A DNA stretch of 12,277 nucleotides from Paracoccaceae bacterium (lineage in GTDB: Bacteria > Pseudomonadota > Alphaproteobacteria > Rhodobacterales > Rhodobacteraceae). The notes under the pieces were generated by a model. That model did no database searches. It was not told where the DNA came from and saw only the letters and a list, made by a program, of their open reading frames with translations. Positions 1 through 8,768 of this stretch are shown one piece after another (the first letter of the stretch is position 1; every line of letters starts with the position of its first letter). The position numbers and the translations under genes are program-made. The stretch covers positions 1-12,277 of the forward strand of contig DLZA01000355.1 of assembly GCA_003447515.1 (NCBI GenBank), written 5' to 3'.

Positions 1-1
1 G

Positions 2-7
2 TTCTCC
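2..7 (-). promoter_or_regulatory. Ribosome binding site of a gene just outside the left edge
   Basis: Read on the minus strand, the last bases of the window are TCTGGAGAAC, with a GGAGAA Shine-Dalgarno-like core. A start codon would be expected within about ten bases beyond the edge. In many alphaproteobacteria lpxC follows ftsZ on the same strand, so lpxC is a reasonable guess, but no coding sequence of it is visible here. Confidence 0.4.
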
Positions 8-150
8 AGAATGTAAACCTGTGCCCCTAATTTCAAAAAGTCGTCTCAGTGTTCGCTGCATCGTGTGCCTACCGATTTATCACTCTAATCTGGTAACTCT
101 TTAAGTAAATAATCTCAATTCACGCTTTATAACGGAATGTGACAGACACG

Positions 151-185
151 AAACAAAAAGGGGCGAGTCCCTTGCACGCCCCTTT
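151..185 (-). terminator. Rho-independent terminator after ftsZ
   Basis: On the minus strand a nine-base-pair stem (AAAGGGGCG, 185-177, pairing with CGCCCCTTT, 165-157) encloses an 11-base loop and runs into a T-rich tail (TTTTTGTTT). It starts about 27 bases after the ftsZ stop codon, so it most likely ends the dcw transcript. The remaining 150 bases to the left edge show no gene and probably hold the promoter and leader of the next minus-strand gene. Confidence 0.8.
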
Positions 186-211
186 ACACGGGTATTTATT
201 TTGTCGCTAAC

Positions 212-1837
212 CTAGTTTGCCTGACGCCGCAGAAATGCAGGTATTTCAATGCGTTCCAGCTCTGGATCTACGTGATCTTCTGCTGTTCTGGGCTGCGCCC
301 TCGCTTGCGACTGCTCACGCTGCTCAACCATATGCTCTTCGTTTTGACCCGTCATACGGGAAATCAACGTATTCAGACGAAACCCCTTAGGCTTTTCTTG
401 CTGCGAAGTTCCCGCAAAGACCCCCGGTGTTTCGGTTTGAGGTTCTTGCACGCTCGGTGCGGTTGCAACGGCGGCTTCAAGGCGAGCTAGAGTTTCTTGA
501 GAAGGTTGGCCCAACTCTGCATGTTGTGGTGGTGTTTTTAACTCGGCCTGGCGATCAAAGAAGCTATCAGTCTCCGGCATTGTTTCCGCTACAACTGACT
601 GTGGCTGGTATGCAGGTGTTGGCATTTCCTCATTAGTATCTGGCACTTGGGTTACATTTTGTTTCAACCCCGTCTGTGCTTCCGCTGTCATTCCCTCAAA
701 CAAACTTGGCTCCAACGGCACCTCAATTGCTGACACAGGTGCCGCCAGAGGATCCGGCACAGCCTCGACACTGGCTGGAGCAACGAATTCTGCAGATACT
801 TCGATTCCAGACGGCGTTGCCAACGGTTCTTTTAGGGACCGGCGCGGCACTGGCACGTCTGCCGCGCCCACAACCGCATCAATGCCAGTAGCAACCACAG
901 ATACCCGCATTACCTCCGCTAAGGATGAATCCATTGTGGACCCAACAATAATGTTAGCGTCTGGATCCACTTCTTCTCGAATTCGGTTCGCAGCTTCGTC
1001 CAATTCGAACAACGTCAAATTATCACCACCTGTAATATTTATTAGAACGCCACGTGCGCCCTGCAAGGAGATCTCATCCAACAGTGGGTTTGCAATAGCT
1101 TTTTCTGCTGCTTGAATCGCACGATCCTCACCAGATGCTTCACCCGTACCCATCATCGCCTTACCCATTTCGTCCATGACTGAGCGGATGTCAGCAAAGT
1201 CAAGGTTGATAATACCAGGACGCACCATCAGATCCGTTACACCCTTCACGCCCTGATATAAAACATCATCTGCAAGCGAGAAGGCTTCAGTAAATGTTGT
1301 CTGTTCATTTGCAATGCGGAAAAGATTTTGATTTGGTATGATAATCAACGTGTCCACAACCTTTTGCAGTGCCTCGACACCATCTTCAGCCTGACGCATA
1401 CGGCGCAACCCTTCAAATTGGAACGGCTTGGTGACAACACCCACCGTCAAAATGCCCAACTCACGCGCAGCTTGTGCCACAATCGGCGCACCACCCGTAC
1501 CTGTACCACCGCCCATACCAGCAGTAATGAAGCACATGTGCGATCCAACCAGGTAATCCACAATCGCTTCTATGCTTTCTTCAGCCGCTGCTGCACCAAC
1601 CCCAGGCCTTGCACCCGCGCCTAGGCCCTCAGTAATTTTCTCACCTAATTGAATTTTCGAAGTTGACTTCGACGACTGCAGTGCTTGAGCATCAGTATTT
1701 GCAACAACAAAATCAACGCCATCGAGCGCTTTATCGATCATATTGTTTACCGCATTGCCACCAGCACCGCCAATGCCAAACACTGTTATACGTGGTTTTA
1801 AATCAGCCATTTCTGGCATGCGCAGGTTTAAAGTCAT
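212..1837 (-). CDS. ftsZ: Cell division protein FtsZ
   Basis: FtsZ is the tubulin-like GTPase that polymerises into the cytoplasmic Z ring and recruits the divisome. The product is 541 residues. The N-terminal nucleotide-binding motif [13 protein letters not shown] is near residues 21-33 and the tubulin signature GGGTGTG at 109-115. The T7 catalytic loop NLDFAD at 211-216 keeps the Asn and two Asp residues needed for GTP hydrolysis. The globular domain ends near 322. A variable Pro/Glu/Gln-rich linker of about 200 residues follows, then the C-terminal peptide ending [10 protein letters not shown], which in this family binds FtsA and other partners. The long linker is usual for alphaproteobacteria. 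The first ATG is chosen because AGGCGG lies about nine bases upstream; internal Met7 and Met10 lack this. A 172-base gap separates it from ftsA, suggesting its own promoter. Confidence 0.98.
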   Translation of the reverse strand: MTLNLRMPEMADLKPRITVFGIGGAGGNAVNNMIDKALDGVDFVVANTDAQALQSSKSTSKIQLGEKITEGLGAGARPGVGAAAAEESIEAIVDYLVGSHMCFITAGMGGGTGTGGAPIVAQAARELGILTVGVVTKPFQFEGLRRMRQAEDGVEALQKVVDTLIIIPNQNLFRIANEQTTFTEAFSLADDVLYQGVKGVTDLMVRPGIINLDFADIRSVMDEMGKAMMGTGEASGEDRAIQAAEKAIANPLLDEISLQGARGVLINITGGDNLTLFELDEAANRIREEVDPDANIIVGSTMDSSLAEVMRVSVVATGIDAVVGAADVPVPRRSLKEPLATPSGIEVSAEFVAPASVEAVPDPLAAPVSAIEVPLEPSLFEGMTAEAQTGLKQNVTQVPDTNEEMPTPAYQPQSVVAETMPETDSFFDRQAELKTPPQHAELGQPSQETLARLEAAVATAPSVQEPQTETPGVFAGTSQQEKPKGFRLNTLISRMTGQNEEHMVEQREQSQARAQPRTAEDHVDPELERIEIPAFLRRQAN

Positions 1838-2009
1838 GATTATATCCGCCTGTTTTATTTATTTTCGCCGCCTTATGACGGTCGCGTTTGCCCTGATTCG
1901 ATATGCTAAACGACTGATTCGCGAACGTCACGAAAAATCGTTAAACGCCTAACAGATATTATAATCTGCACACGTCAATAAAAAGTTCACCACCCCAAAA
2001 ATATACCGC
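1838..2009 (-). promoter_or_regulatory. ftsA-ftsZ intergenic region, probable ftsZ promoter
   Basis: This 172-base gap is the largest inside the cluster and is AT-rich. A perfect TATAAT stands on the minus strand at 1963-1958, inside an imperfect inverted repeat with five-base arms CAGAT/ATCTG (1953-1968). No good -35 box lies 16-18 bases upstream of it. A TTGACG at 1978-1973 is too close to pair with that TATAAT. The region also holds the paired GAATCAG repeats and a TTCGCGAA palindrome at 1918-1925. A dedicated ftsZ promoter is plausible, but the exact start site cannot be fixed. Confidence 0.4.
1893..1920 (-). repeat. Paired GAATCAG direct repeats upstream of ftsZ
   Basis: On the minus strand GAATCAG occurs at 1920-1914 and again at 1899-1893, start to start 21 bases, and 56 bases or more before the ftsZ start codon. 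Both copies contain GANTC, the CcrM methylation target of alphaproteobacteria. A near-identical pair lies upstream of ftsW. The upstream copy is embedded in CGAATCAGTCG, an 11-mer also present before ftsW. A role in regulation is inference. Confidence 0.55.
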
Positions 2010-3344
2010 CTACCAGTTATCTTTGAACCACCGCATGGCACGCTTCAACGGCTGAGCACTACTTCCCACCATGGGCAAATGGAAATCCCAACACTCATCT
2101 TGCGGGTGCGCAGCATGTAATGCCAAACCCACAGATGACGCAAAAGCTGGACCTGTTGCCGCCTGTGGAAGCCCTTGAATTCGCAATGGTTTTCCCAGAC
2201 GGACTTGTTGACCAAGAATGCGACTCGCCAACCCCTCTAATCCAGGAATTTGACTCCCTCCCCCGGTAAGAACGATTCTCTGCCCTGGCAAGTGGTCAAA
2301 ACCAGCACCATCTAAACGTACACGCACCTCCTCAAGGATTTCTTCAACTCGGGGACGCATCACACCAATAAGCTCCGATCTACTAACTCGACGTCGATCA
2401 TGGTCGAAATCGCCCGTATCACCACCAACCTCAATCATTTCCCGGTCATCCATTCCAGTGGCCATTACACCACCATGGAAAGTTTTGATCCGCTCAGCCA
2501 TAGATGTCGCAACCTGCAAACCCTGCGAAATATCGTTTGTCACCAGATCGCCACCCATTCGCACACTGTCAGCAAAAATCATGTGCTTCTTCAAGAATAT
2601 GGAGACTGTTGTGGCTCCACCACCAAAATCAACACATGCGCTACCCAGTTCCTGTTCGTCTTCAACCAGCGCAGATATACCTGATACATAGGCAGAGGAC
2701 GCGAAACCCGCTAATTCTAAATCACACCGTTTGATACACTTCAAAAGATTCTCAACCGCGCCGGTGTCAACGGTCATCAGATGCATATCTACAGACAAAC
2801 GATTGCCAATCTGACCTCGTGGATCAGATAATCCGGAGCGATGATCTAGCGCAAAGTTCACAGGCATCGCGTGGATCGCCTCCCGACCCTGGCCATAGTC
2901 GGGCAAATCACACGCGGACAAAACACGACCAATGTCATAATCCATTACTGACCCATTATCTAACTGCACCTGCCCTGTTAAACCATAACTGCGAGGGTCT
3001 GCTCCTGACATGCACGCAATTACGTGATCCACTCGCGTGTTCGCCATCTTTTGTGCGGCCTGCACCGCCGTACGTATGGCGCGCTCAGTTTTTTCCATAG
3101 TAGTAACCTCGCCAAACTTCACACCGCGCGACCGCGTAGTGGCAACACCTATGACTCGGAATGCCCCGTGGTTAGCCATAGCTGACACGCCTTCTTGGGC
3201 ACTCATCTGAACCGACGGATCAAACTGTAAAATCATACAAGAAATTTTCGCTGTGCCCACATCCAGCACTGCAATAACACCTCGTTGCAAAGCTGCGCGG
3301 CGGCGCAAACGCATAGCGCGTTGTGTCTGGTATAAATGCGTCAT
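2010..3344 (-). CDS. ftsA: Cell division protein FtsA
   Basis: FtsA is the actin-like ATPase that tethers FtsZ filaments to the inner membrane and relays signals to the septal synthase. From the chosen start it has 444 residues. The phosphate-1 loop (LDVGT, about residues 27-31), the phosphate-2 loop (DFGGGAT, about 239-245) and the adenosine motif (LTGGGSQIPG, about 359-368) are all intact, with the FtsA-specific SHS2/1C segment between the first two. The C-terminus ends in a short basic amphipathic helix (RAMRWFKDNW), the family's membrane anchor. I chose the ATG at 3344, one base after the ftsQ stop (TAG-T-ATG), which suggests coupled translation. A GTG at 3356, four codons upstream and overlapping ftsQ, is the alternative; AAGAGAA sits almost against it, which is poor spacing. 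Confidence 0.96.
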   Translation of the reverse strand: MTHLYQTQRAMRLRRRAALQRGVIAVLDVGTAKISCMILQFDPSVQMSAQEGVSAMANHGAFRVIGVATTRSRGVKFGEVTTMEKTERAIRTAVQAAQKMANTRVDHVIACMSGADPRSYGLTGQVQLDNGSVMDYDIGRVLSACDLPDYGQGREAIHAMPVNFALDHRSGLSDPRGQIGNRLSVDMHLMTVDTGAVENLLKCIKRCDLELAGFASSAYVSGISALVEDEQELGSACVDFGGGATTVSIFLKKHMIFADSVRMGGDLVTNDISQGLQVATSMAERIKTFHGGVMATGMDDREMIEVGGDTGDFDHDRRRVSRSELIGVMRPRVEEILEEVRVRLDGAGFDHLPGQRIVLTGGGSQIPGLEGLASRILGQQVRLGKPLRIQGLPQAATGPAFASSVGLALHAAHPQDECWDFHLPMVGSSAQPLKRAMRWFKDNW

Positions 3345-3345
3345 A

Positions 3346-4257
3346 CTATAATTCACTTCTCTTATCGGCTACGCTCCGAAGCCCAAACTGCTCATTTAAT
3401 GTAGGCACGGGTAATCGAAGAACGGGTCGGCGCCCGTCTCTCATATCTATCACCAACACATCACGAGCCAAGACATCACGCGCCGCTTGTAATGCAATTA
3501 CGCGCTCGAGCGCTCGTACGGGATCCTGAACGGGTAATTTGATCAACTGTTCACGATCCAGCACTAAGTCCCAACGTCGTTCGCCCATGCGACGCAATCC
3601 TCTGACTCGGTTCATAATTGGCTTGGCCGCAGCCAAAATATCCAATGCCTCTTCGGCATAATTCTGCGCCCCTGCACCAATAATTAACGGTAAGTCATGA
3701 TATCCCTCACGACTCATTAACACTCCAGCAATTTCACCACTAGTATCAACTAATTCCAAATGGCTTTTGCCCCGCCAAACAAGTGCCGGCTTACGCTCAT
3801 CAATCTGAATTTCCAGCATGCCGTTACGAAGATAAACGTCCGCACGTTTCACGGCATCAACGCCTTCAATCCGCGCTTTCAACGCTACCAAATCGAGCCG
3901 CATCGAGCTTGCCGGGAAAACAATAGACACTGCTTCACGCACCTGCCTTGACACAACCGTACTCGCACCTTTAACCTCCATCAACTTAACGGAAAACTCT
4001 GGACGATCCTCGATCATAGTCTTCGCATTAACGATGCTTTGGACCAATTGCGCATGGGTTTCCTTCTTAGACAAATGGTTCCCAGCAACAGCTACCACAA
4101 TCATCAAAGGCAAACCTGTACGTAGGAGTGATTTGTAAATTGGAGTCAACCAAATCCGCTCCATGCGATATTTCATAAGACTAGGACTATAATCTTGTAA
4201 GCCTTTTTGTGGAGACACACGGCCAAAACGTTCGCGCAAACTATTTACCGTTGACAT
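3346..4257 (-). CDS. ftsQ: Cell division protein FtsQ
   Basis: FtsQ is a single-pass inner-membrane protein with a large periplasmic domain that links early and late divisome proteins (in E. coli through FtsB/FtsL). The product is 303 residues. A basic cytoplasmic N-terminus is followed by a hydrophobic membrane segment at about 44-62 (LLRTGLPLMIVVAVAG), then a POTRA-like domain at about 87-157 (VKGAS... RADVYLRNGMLEIQI.ERKPALVW) and the FtsQ C-terminal domain with DMRDGRRPVLRL near the end. The ATG at 4257 is chosen because GGAGGA stands six bases upstream. An in-frame TTG at 4278 would put that sequence inside the coding region. It overlaps ddl by 13 bases and abuts ftsA. Confidence 0.93.
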   Translation of the reverse strand: MSTVNSLRERFGRVSPQKGLQDYSPSLMKYRMERIWLTPIYKSLLRTGLPLMIVVAVAGNHLSKKETHAQLVQSIVNAKTMIEDRPEFSVKLMEVKGASTVVSRQVREAVSIVFPASSMRLDLVALKARIEGVDAVKRADVYLRNGMLEIQIDERKPALVWRGKSHLELVDTSGEIAGVLMSREGYHDLPLIIGAGAQNYAEEALDILAAAKPIMNRVRGLRRMGERRWDLVLDREQLIKLPVQDPVRALERVIALQAARDVLARDVLVIDMRDGRRPVLRLPVPTLNEQFGLRSVADKRSEL

Positions 4258-5159
4258 GATGCATCCTCCGTAATCCAAGACACCAAGGCTCCAAAGGAAA
4301 TCCCAGCATATTCCGCCTGTTCGGGAGCCAGCGACGTGGACGTAAGTCCTGGTTGCGTATTCACTTCCAGAATAATCAGACCCTTAATACCCTTGCTCTC
4401 ATCCCAGCGAAAGTCCGTCCGCGTTAAACCACGACAACCCAACGCGTTGTGGGCTAGCACGGCATAGTCTAGACACGCTTTGGTTATCTCGGGCGGAACG
4501 TTTGCGGGCAGCACGTGACGCGATCCACCCGCTTTGTATTTTGCATCATAGTCGTACCAGCCTTCCGTGATAATATCTGTCACACCCAGCGCACGCCCCC
4601 CCATCACAGTCGTTGTCAACTCACGCCCAGGAGCAAAGGCCTCAACCATAACAAGATCAGGCATATCGTCACTGAGCTTTGCGGTACCTTCAGAAGCTTC
4701 TTCGACAAGGTAAACGCCCACAGATGAGCCTTCGTTGAACGGCTTAACCACATAGGGTGGCTGCATCGGGTGCGCTGCCATTACATCCTTTTTGGGCACC
4801 AACCTGCTATCCATCACAGGTAGACCCGCAGCACGAAACACATCTTTTGATTTCTCTTTATCCATCGCTAGTGCGGAGGCAAATACACCCGAGTGCGTAT
4901 ATGGAATCTGCTGCCATTCCAGCAACCCCTGCACGCAACCATCTTCCCCCCAACGGCCATGTAACGAATTGTACACAACATCGGGTTTAGATTTACATAG
5001 TTCAGTCACCAGATCAGGACCTGCGTCCACATCCGTCACATTATAACCCTGTGCGCGCAATGCTTTCGAGACTTCCGCAGCCGACGCCAGGGATACCTCG
5101 CGTTCAGCTGATGGGCCGCCTTTTATCACTGTTACGCGATGGAATGCCCTGCTCGACAT
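4245..5159 (-). CDS. ddl: D-alanine--D-alanine ligase
   Basis: This cytoplasmic ATP-grasp enzyme joins two D-alanines into the dipeptide that MurF adds to the peptidoglycan precursor. At 304 residues it has the usual length of the DdlB group. Motifs visible are GGPSAEREVS (14-23), HGRWGEDG (67-74), the ATP-grasp lysine segment VVKPFNEGSSVGV (137-149), YDYDAKY (202-208), RTDFR (247-251) and LEVNTQPGLT (264-273). The last two carry the metal-binding Asp, Glu and Asn. The ATG start is supported by GAGGCGG just upstream, resembling the ftsZ site. Its end overlaps ftsQ by 13 bases. An 86-base gap to murB holds only a tiny GTCC/GGAC hairpin and no recognised promoter. Confidence 0.97.
   Translation of the reverse strand: MSSRAFHRVTVIKGGPSAEREVSLASAAEVSKALRAQGYNVTDVDAGPDLVTELCKSKPDVVYNSLHGRWGEDGCVQGLLEWQQIPYTHSGVFASALAMDKEKSKDVFRAAGLPVMDSRLVPKKDVMAAHPMQPPYVVKPFNEGSSVGVYLVEEASEGTAKLSDDMPDLVMVEAFAPGRELTTTVMGGRALGVTDIITEGWYDYDAKYKAGGSRHVLPANVPPEITKACLDYAVLAHNALGCRGLTRTDFRWDESKGIKGLIILEVNTQPGLTSTSLAPEQAEYAGISFGALVSWITEDASCQR
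4264..4269 (-). promoter_or_regulatory. Shine-Dalgarno site deciding the ftsQ start
   Basis: GGAGGA on the minus strand, six bases before the ATG at 4257, lies inside the end of ddl. It is the strongest ribosome binding site among the dcw genes here and argues against the upstream TTG start. Confidence 0.8.
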
Positions 5160-5245
5160 TATCCGCCTCGTTTGTTGCCATTAGTCCTTGTGGACCCTGT
5201 AGCCTTTGTTAAGACCGTTGTGAGCAATTTAATACCGCTTCACCA

Positions 5246-6190
5246 TTATTGAGCCGTCTTTCCAATTCTTACTATCTCCCACTCTAAGGTTAAACCACAG
5301 TCTTCGAAAACCCTTTTTCTGACCATTTCTCCTAAATTTTCTAAATCTGCTGCAGTTGCGCCACCTTTATTTATCAAAAAATTTGAATGCAATTCACTCA
5401 TTTGCGCCCCGCCAATGCTCGCCCCGCGCAGTCCTGCATCATCAATCAACTTCCACGCCTTCAGATTTTGTATATCATCTGCCTGCCCTGTTGACGAAAA
5501 TCCAGCCGGATTACGGAAGGTCGAACCACAAGACCGTTTTTTAGTTGGCTGGGTCGCTTCACGCGTGGCTAAAGCATTTTCCATTTTTACCTCAAGTGTT
5601 GCTGGGTCCGCAGCTGCCCCCTTCAACAACACGGATGTCAAAATACACCCCTCCGGCAGGTCTATGTTTCGATAAGAAAACGCCAAATCTTGCTTGCGCA
5701 ATGTCACAACCGAACCAGCCCGTGTCACTGCCTTCGCTTCAACAAATACATCAGCCATGTATACACCGTAGCAACCTGCATTCATCTTGATAGCACCGCC
5801 TATCGCACCAGGAATTGTGCGTAAAAACGCAAGATCTATCCCATTTTGCGCAGCTTTCCGGGCGACGTGGGCATCCAGGGCACCAACACCGGCACGTACG
5901 CAGTTATCATTCAAAATTTCAATCTCATTAAACTCACGACCCAAGCGGATTACCACACCGTCGATGCCGCCATCCCGGATGATCAGGTTAGAGCACACGC
6001 CAATGGGAAACACGGGCACGCTTGCATTAAGCCCACTTAAAAATAACTGTAAATCTTCCAAATCTGTTGGCTGGAAAAGCACATCTGCGGGTCCCCCTAC
6101 CCGCAACCAACTCAACCGAGACATATCATAATCAAATGAAAGCGCACCACGCACTTTTGGCAAATTTAATTTAGTCATATTTTTTTTCAT
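5246..6190 (-). CDS. murB: UDP-N-acetylenolpyruvoylglucosamine reductase (MurB)
   Basis: MurB is the cytoplasmic FAD enzyme that uses NADPH to reduce UDP-GlcNAc-enolpyruvate to UDP-MurNAc, the second committed step of peptidoglycan precursor synthesis. The product is 314 residues. FAD-binding segments are visible at [14 protein letters not shown] (62-75) and [17 protein letters not shown] (126-142). The proton-donor serine lies in CGSTFRNP (221-228; Ser223), with a C-terminal [19 protein letters not shown] stretch (265-283). The GSTFRNP form resembles the type II MurB group. The usual GxGSN appears as GVCSN. Neither the ATG at 6190 nor the in-frame ATG at 6178 has a recognisable Shine-Dalgarno sequence. 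The first directly follows the stop of a short hydrophobic reading frame (TGA-ATG), so coupling is possible. Confidence 0.96.
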   Translation of the reverse strand: MKKNMTKLNLPKVRGALSFDYDMSRLSWLRVGGPADVLFQPTDLEDLQLFLSGLNASVPVFPIGVCSNLIIRDGGIDGVVIRLGREFNEIEILNDNCVRAGVGALDAHVARKAAQNGIDLAFLRTIPGAIGGAIKMNAGCYGVYMADVFVEAKAVTRAGSVVTLRKQDLAFSYRNIDLPEGCILTSVLLKGAAADPATLEVKMENALATREATQPTKKRSCGSTFRNPAGFSSTGQADDIQNLKAWKLIDDAGLRGASIGGAQMSELHSNFLINKGGATAADLENLGEMVRKRVFEDCGLTLEWEIVRIGKTAQ

Positions 6191-6282
6191 TCAAGCTTTG
6201 GCTTTTGATATGGATCCTAAAAGATACACAACGATGGCTAAACCCACTAATATGCCAAAGCCACGATGGGTATAACACCTTA

Positions 6283-7677
6283 TTACCTCAAAATTTTTGG
6301 CAAATTGTTGGCCCAGGCACTAATTGTACCAGCCCCCAAGCAGACCAAAAGATCTCCTGGGCCACAATGCTCCTCTACAAAATGCTGTAACGCGGCCTCG
6401 TCCTCCACAATTACAGCCTGCCTATGGCCGTGGGCCGTCAGGCCCGCTACCAAACTATCCCGATCCGCACCTTCAATGGGCTCTTCACCCGCAGCATAAA
6501 CATCGGTTATCCCTACAACACTCGCGTCATTAAAACACGAGCAAAATTCTTCGAATAGGTTGTTCAACCGCGAATATCTATGCGGCTGATGCACTGCGAT
6601 AACGCGACCCTTTGTAGCGTGCTTTGCGGCAGACAACACAGCTGTTATTTCTACTGGATGGTGCGCATAGTCATCAATGATGGTAACACCATTAACTTTT
6701 CCAACGTGGGTAAATCGTCGCTTAACGCCACCAAAATTTTTCAGAGCTTCGCGAATTTCATTAACTTTCATACCCAGACAGCGCGCCACTGCAATTGATG
6801 CCAACGCGTTGGAAACGTTGTGATCACCAGGCATTGGCAGCAACAAGCCTTCGATCATCGTGTCTTCACTCTGAAGGTACACATCGAAGAACGCTTTGCC
6901 ATCATCGTAGCGCAAATTATCTACACGCACGTCCGCCTGTCGATTGAAGCCATAAGTCACAACCCGCCGATCCCTCAGCCGTCCAACCAACAACTGAACC
7001 TCTGGATGGTCGGTGTTGCAGATCGCTACACCGTAAAAAGGAATGTTCGACACGAAAGTATAAAACGCTTCCTGTAGGACCTCGAACGTTTCATAATGTT
7101 CCATATGTTCTGGATCAATATTTGTCACAACGGCAATCGTCGCTGGCAAACGATTGAACGTGCCATCGCTCTCGTCGGCCTCCACAACCATCCACTCGCC
7201 CTGCCCCATCCGCGCGTTTGATCCATACGCTTGGATAATTCCACCGTTGATTACAGTGGGATCGATCCCACCAGCATCCAGCAGCGTTGCAACCATTGTC
7301 GTTGTTGTTGTCTTTCCATGCGTGCCCGCAATCGCCACATTCGATTTTAAACGCATTAACTCAGCCAGCATCTCGGCGCGGCGCACAATTGGTAAGCCAC
7401 GTGCACGCGCAGAATCCAGCTCTAGATTGCCAGGCTTTATCGCAGAAGAAATTACGACAACTTCCGCATCTCCTAAATTTTGAGCATGCTGCGGAAACGA
7501 AATACACGCACCCATATCCACTAAACGATCCGTGATTTTGGATGAGCGTAGGTCTGAACCTTGCACCTTAAATCCTTGACTTATCAGAACTTCAGCAATT
7601 CCAGACATCCCAATACCGCCAATGCCAACGAAATGAATCGGTCCAAGTTGGGTTGGAAGCTTGGTTGCTGCACTCAT
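6283..7677 (-). CDS. murC: UDP-N-acetylmuramate--L-alanine ligase (MurC)
   Basis: MurC is the cytoplasmic Mur ligase that attaches L-alanine to UDP-MurNAc with ATP. The product is 464 residues, a normal length. The N-terminal UDP-binding Rossmann motif GIGGIGMSG is at 18-26 and the ATP P-loop GTHGKTTTT at 118-126. The central motifs EADESDG (166-172) and [11 protein letters not shown] (185-195) follow, then [11 protein letters not shown] (283-293), FGGVKRRF (315-322) and DDYAHHP (335-341), with QPHRYSR in the C-terminal domain. The ATG start has AAAGAG upstream inside the end of murG, two bases from the murG stop, so the two are likely co-translated. A 92-base gap separates it from murB. Confidence 0.97.
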   Translation of the reverse strand: MSAATKLPTQLGPIHFVGIGGIGMSGIAEVLISQGFKVQGSDLRSSKITDRLVDMGACISFPQHAQNLGDAEVVVISSAIKPGNLELDSARARGLPIVRRAEMLAELMRLKSNVAIAGTHGKTTTTTMVATLLDAGGIDPTVINGGIIQAYGSNARMGQGEWMVVEADESDGTFNRLPATIAVVTNIDPEHMEHYETFEVLQEAFYTFVSNIPFYGVAICNTDHPEVQLLVGRLRDRRVVTYGFNRQADVRVDNLRYDDGKAFFDVYLQSEDTMIEGLLLPMPGDHNVSNALASIAVARCLGMKVNEIREALKNFGGVKRRFTHVGKVNGVTIIDDYAHHPVEITAVLSAAKHATKGRVIAVHQPHRYSRLNNLFEEFCSCFNDASVVGITDVYAAGEEPIEGADRDSLVAGLTAHGHRQAVIVEDEAALQHFVEEHCGPGDLLVCLGAGTISAWANNLPKILR

Positions 7678-7679
7678 AT

Positions 7680-8768
7680 CTACTCTTTCACCAAACCAGA
7701 AACCAGATCCGCAAGATCCCTAGCCGCTTCTGGCTTAGCTTGCGACAGCGCTGCTGCGGCCATCTGCATGGCTTTTTCTTTATCACTCAAAATTGTCTGA
7801 ATGTGGCCTGCCAGAACCTCTGCAGTTAGTTCATTTTCGTTTATAACGATGGCAGCACCTGCATTGGCTAATCCCTTGGCATTTATCGTTTGTTCATCCC
7901 GTATTGCTACTCCAAGTGGGATTAGAATGCTTGGCCGCCCTATTGTGGAAACATCCGCCACCGAAGAAGCGCCTGATCGCGTTATCACCAACTGACATTC
8001 AGACATGCGCGATGGCAAATCATCAAAAAACGGCTGCACATCAGCTACCACACCAGCAGCGACATAAGCCGCAACAGTGTCATCATAATCTTCTTTCCGC
8101 GCCTGTTGAGCCACGCGCAGTTGGTTCTTCATATTTTGCGGTAAAAGCGCCATAGCAGCAGGAATGATCTGCGACAAAATGCGGCTGCCTTGCGAGCCGC
8201 CCATCGCCAATACAGACATTGGCCAATCGCCTGGCGCAATATAAACTGAACAGCCCCGATCCAAAATTGCCGTGCGCACAGGATTTCCAGTAAAAACTCC
8301 CTCAACATTTCTAGGCAATTCTGCCGGCCAGATGCCAAAGGCAACCTTATTCACGCGCCTGGCCAATAACTGGTTCACACGCCCCAAAACGCCATTCTGC
8401 TCATGAACAAGCCTCGGCACTTTAATCATGATCGCAGCTAGCATTGCAGGCAACGCAGGATATCCACCGAAGCCTGCCACAACCGCTGGTGGATCTTTGC
8501 GCATATGGATCCAAGCACTTAGCCCACCAGCAAGAATGCGGAAGGGCACCAAAAGCTTGGCTACAAAACCACCCCTTGAGAACGTTCCTGCACTCACTAC
8601 TTCAATTGCAACAGCTTTGGGGAAGCCACCAGCGTATCGCGCGCCGCGCGCATCAGTAGACAAATTGACCCGCCAACCACGATTCAACATTTCCTCAGCC
8701 AACGCTTGAGCTGGGAACATGTGTCCACCCGTACCACCCGCTGCAATTATCAATAATTTATTGGTCAC
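7680..8768 (-). CDS. murG: UDP-GlcNAc--lipid I N-acetylglucosaminyltransferase (MurG)
   Basis: MurG is the membrane-associated GT-B glycosyltransferase that adds GlcNAc to lipid I, making lipid II on the cytoplasmic face of the inner membrane. The product is 362 residues. Visible motifs are [11 protein letters not shown] (10-20), GFGGYP (99-104), [11 protein letters not shown] (122-132), TGNPVR (160-165), GGSQGS (190-195), [10 protein letters not shown] (264-273) and the donor-binding DEQTINA (291-297). The start is a GTG at 8768. No ATG is available before the essential GGTGGH loop, so this start is firm. It overlaps the end of ftsW by 11 bases and its stop lies two bases before murC. Confidence 0.97.
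   Translation of the reverse strand: MTNKLLIIAAGGTGGHMFPAQALAEEMLNRGWRVNLSTDARGARYAGGFPKAVAIEVVSAGTFSRGGFVAKLLVPFRILAGGLSAWIHMRKDPPAVVAGFGGYPALPAMLAAIMIKVPRLVHEQNGVLGRVNQLLARRVNKVAFGIWPAELPRNVEGVFTGNPVRTAILDRGCSVYIAPGDWPMSVLAMGGSQGSRILSQIIPAAMALLPQNMKNQLRVAQQARKEDYDDTVAAYVAAGVVADVQPFFDDLPSRMSECQLVITRSGASSVADVSTIGRPSILIPLGVAIRDEQTINAKGLANAGAAIVINENELTAEVLAGHIQTILSDKEKAMQMAAAALSQAKPEAARDLADLVSGLVKE

Noticed and set aside
1941..1955. CtrA-like site (TTAA-N7-TTAA) before ftsZ
   Set aside because: Only one TTAA half is present at 1941-1944; the second half reads ACAG, so the match is no better than chance.
1973..1978. TTGACG as the -35 box of an ftsZ promoter
   Set aside because: It lies only nine bases from the TATAAT at 1963-1958, and the sequence 17 bases downstream (CTGTTA) is a poor -10.
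6195..6261. Inverted repeat GCTTTGGC/GCCAAAGC as a terminator or attenuator after murC
   Set aside because: The arms are only eight bases with a 51-base loop and no T-run follows on the minus strand, so it is too weak to call.
8129..8344. Minus-strand frame of 71 codons inside murG
   Set aside because: It overlaps the firmly assigned murG in another frame and has no motif of its own.
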